Assembly: GCA_903905665.1 (NCBI GenBank)
Contig: CAIVHJ010000196.1
Span: 1-7,699 of the forward strand
Direction of reading: 5' to 3'
DNA length: 7,699 nt
Origin: an uncultured Phycisphaerales bacterium
GTDB taxonomy: Bacteria > Planctomycetota > Phycisphaerae > UBA1845 > CAIVHJ01
Positions 6,640 to 7,699 of this stretch are shown here, one piece after another. Positions within the stretch are counted from its first letter, which is position 1. Each line of letters starts with the position of its first letter. The position numbers and the translations under genes are program-made. A model generated the notes under the pieces. That model was not told the origin of the DNA. It made no database searches and saw nothing but the letters and a program-made list of their open reading frames with translations.

Positions 6640-7611
6640 GTGCCTGAAAAAGTCGTAATCATCGGATCGGGTCCGGCGGGTTACACGGCGGCCATTTATG
6701 CCGCGCGGGCCAATCTGAATCCCATTTTGTATGCCGACGAACCTCGTCAGGATGGGGCCGCCAATATCATTCCCGGCGGACAACTGATGTTCACGACGGA
6801 AGTGGAAAATTATCCCGGCTTTCCCGACGGAGTGCTCGGACCGGAAATGATGCAGCGTTTCGAGGCTCAGGCCCGACGGTTCGGCATGCGGGTCATGCCC
6901 AGGATGATCACACGAGTTGATTTTTCACGTCGCCCATTTCGCTTATGGGATTCTGACGATCAACAGATTGAAACTCACACTGTGATCGTGGCGACGGGTG
7001 CGACCGCCGACTGGCTCGGAATTCCCGGTGAGCAGCGACTGGCCGCAAGCGGGGGAGGCGTCAGCGCCTGTGCCGTCTGCGACGGCGCGCTCCCGATGTT
7101 TCGTAATCAGGTACTCGGCGTCGTGGGTGGCGGCGACTCTGCCGTCGAAGAATCCACGTATCTGACGAAATTTGCGCGAAAAGTGTGTCTCATCCATCGG
7201 CGTGACAAACTCCGTGCATCCAAAGTCATGCAGGAACGGGCCTTCAAAAACGAAAAAATTGAAGTCCTGTGGAACAAGATTCCCGTCGAAGTGCTCGGTG
7301 AATCGAAGATCACCGGTGTCCGACTGCGCGACACCGTATCGCAGCAGCTCTCCACTCTGGAGTTGGGGGGATTGTTCATGGCGATCGGTCATACGCCGGC
7401 GACGAAATTCTTGGCAGGTCACCTCGATCTGGATGACAAAGGCTACATACGTCTGAAAGAACCCGACCGTACATCGACGAGCGTCGATGGAGTTTTCTGT
7501 GCCGGTGATGTCGCGGACCACGTGTATCGACAGGCGGTTACTGCCGCAGGAATGGGATGCAAAGCCGCCATCGACGCCGAACGCTGGTTGACCGAACATG
7601 GCATCGAATAA
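6640..7611 (+). CDS. trxB: Thioredoxin-disulfide reductase (NADPH)
   Basis: TrxB passes electrons from NADPH through FAD and a redox disulfide to thioredoxin in the cytoplasm. From the GTG start the protein has 323 residues, the normal length (E. coli about 320). Visible motifs in order: FAD-binding GSGPAG near 10-15, GGQLMFTTEVENYPGFPDG near 46-64, the VIVATGAT strand near 115-122, the active site CAVCDG with Cys144 and Cys147, the NADPH-binding fold VVGGGDSAVEE near 161-171, HRRDKLRA near 186-193 (the Arg pair typical of NADPH rather than NADH use), MAIGHTPAT, and the second FAD motif GVFCAGDVAD near the end. GTG 6640 is chosen over ATG 6619 because of a well-placed GGAGAG and because the protein then begins MPEKVVIIGSG, like its relatives. 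No thioredoxin gene is in the window. It follows the protease pair by 82 bp on the same strand; a functional link is not implied. Confidence 0.96.
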   Translation: MPEKVVIIGSGPAGYTAAIYAARANLNPILYADEPRQDGAANIIPGGQLMFTTEVENYPGFPDGVLGPEMMQRFEAQARRFGMRVMPRMITRVDFSRRPFRLWDSDDQQIETHTVIVATGATADWLGIPGEQRLAASGGGVSACAVCDGALPMFRNQVLGVVGGGDSAVEESTYLTKFARKVCLIHRRDKLRASKVMQERAFKNEKIEVLWNKIPVEVLGESKITGVRLRDTVSQQLSTLELGGLFMAIGHTPATKFLAGHLDLDDKGYIRLKEPDRTSTSVDGVFCAGDVADHVYRQAVTAAGMGCKAAIDAERWLTEHGIE

Positions 7612-7676
7612 ACCCCGTGCATGTTTCATGTCATCAGGTGCGACGGGTTTTGAACTTAGGGCTCATCCTAATTACT

Positions 7677-7698
7677 CCTCTCCCCTTTAGGGGAGAGG
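7677..7698. repeat. Inverted repeat hairpin, part of a probable dispersed intergenic element
   Basis: CCTCTCCCC (7677-7685) pairs perfectly with GGGGAGAGG (7690-7698) around a TTTA loop, giving a 9-bp GC-rich stem just past trxB. The form CCTCTCCCCTNNAGGGGAGAGG is a common intergenic repeat in many bacterial genomes. No T-run can be seen because the window ends one base later, so a terminator role cannot be judged. The 65 bases between trxB and the stem show no gene; a weak CCCGT/ACGGG pairing (7614-7618 with 7643-7647, then TTTT) could be a poor terminator. Confidence 0.7.
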
Positions 7699-7699
7699 G

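Overview
The window reads as bacterial chromosome with all supported genes on the + strand: the tail of a probable serine acetyltransferase, queA, two tandem subtilisin-family (S8) lipoproteases, and trxB. The source is probably a free-living Gram-negative-type bacterium, and Planctomycetota is my best guess. The clues are two large secreted S8 proteases with an Asn-rich stretch right after the lipobox cysteine, EPND and thrombospondin-type-3 modules, and short GC-rich palindromic repeats between genes. This placement is inference; there is no rRNA or other phylogenetic marker.

Layout: 3-167 is the C-terminal end of a left-handed beta-helix acyltransferase. 216-1247 is queA (queuosine tRNA modification). 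1248-1460 is a spacer with a remnant-like repeat and a sigma70-like promoter (TTGAAT-N17-TAGAAT), followed by a strong Shine-Dalgarno sequence. 1461-4061 and 4188-6557 are the two S8 proteases, separated by a spacer of about 120 bp with its own candidate promoter. 6558-6639 carries a perfect 20-bp palindrome and the trxB Shine-Dalgarno sequence. 6640-7611 is trxB. 7612-7699 ends in a 9-bp-stem hairpin that looks like a dispersed intergenic repeat and runs to the window edge.

The proteases are the main point of interest. They are paralogs sharing the order lipoprotein signal, Asn-rich tether, short GQ(L/I)TVI strand, propeptide, S8 catalytic domain, BACON-like/Ig-like domain, and a terminal beta-domain with an acidic loop and a C-x5-C pair. 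They differ in one inserted module each: the first has an EPND-type pre-peptidase-like domain, the second has three 23-residue thrombospondin-type-3 repeats, and the two inserts lie on opposite sides of the shared GQ(L/I)TVI strand. Both catalytic triads are intact. The pair looks like a duplicated, diversified set of cell-surface proteases placed between housekeeping genes. Nothing in the sequence shows their substrates, and queA and trxB give no functional clue. I see no CRISPR array, transposase, tRNA or rRNA.
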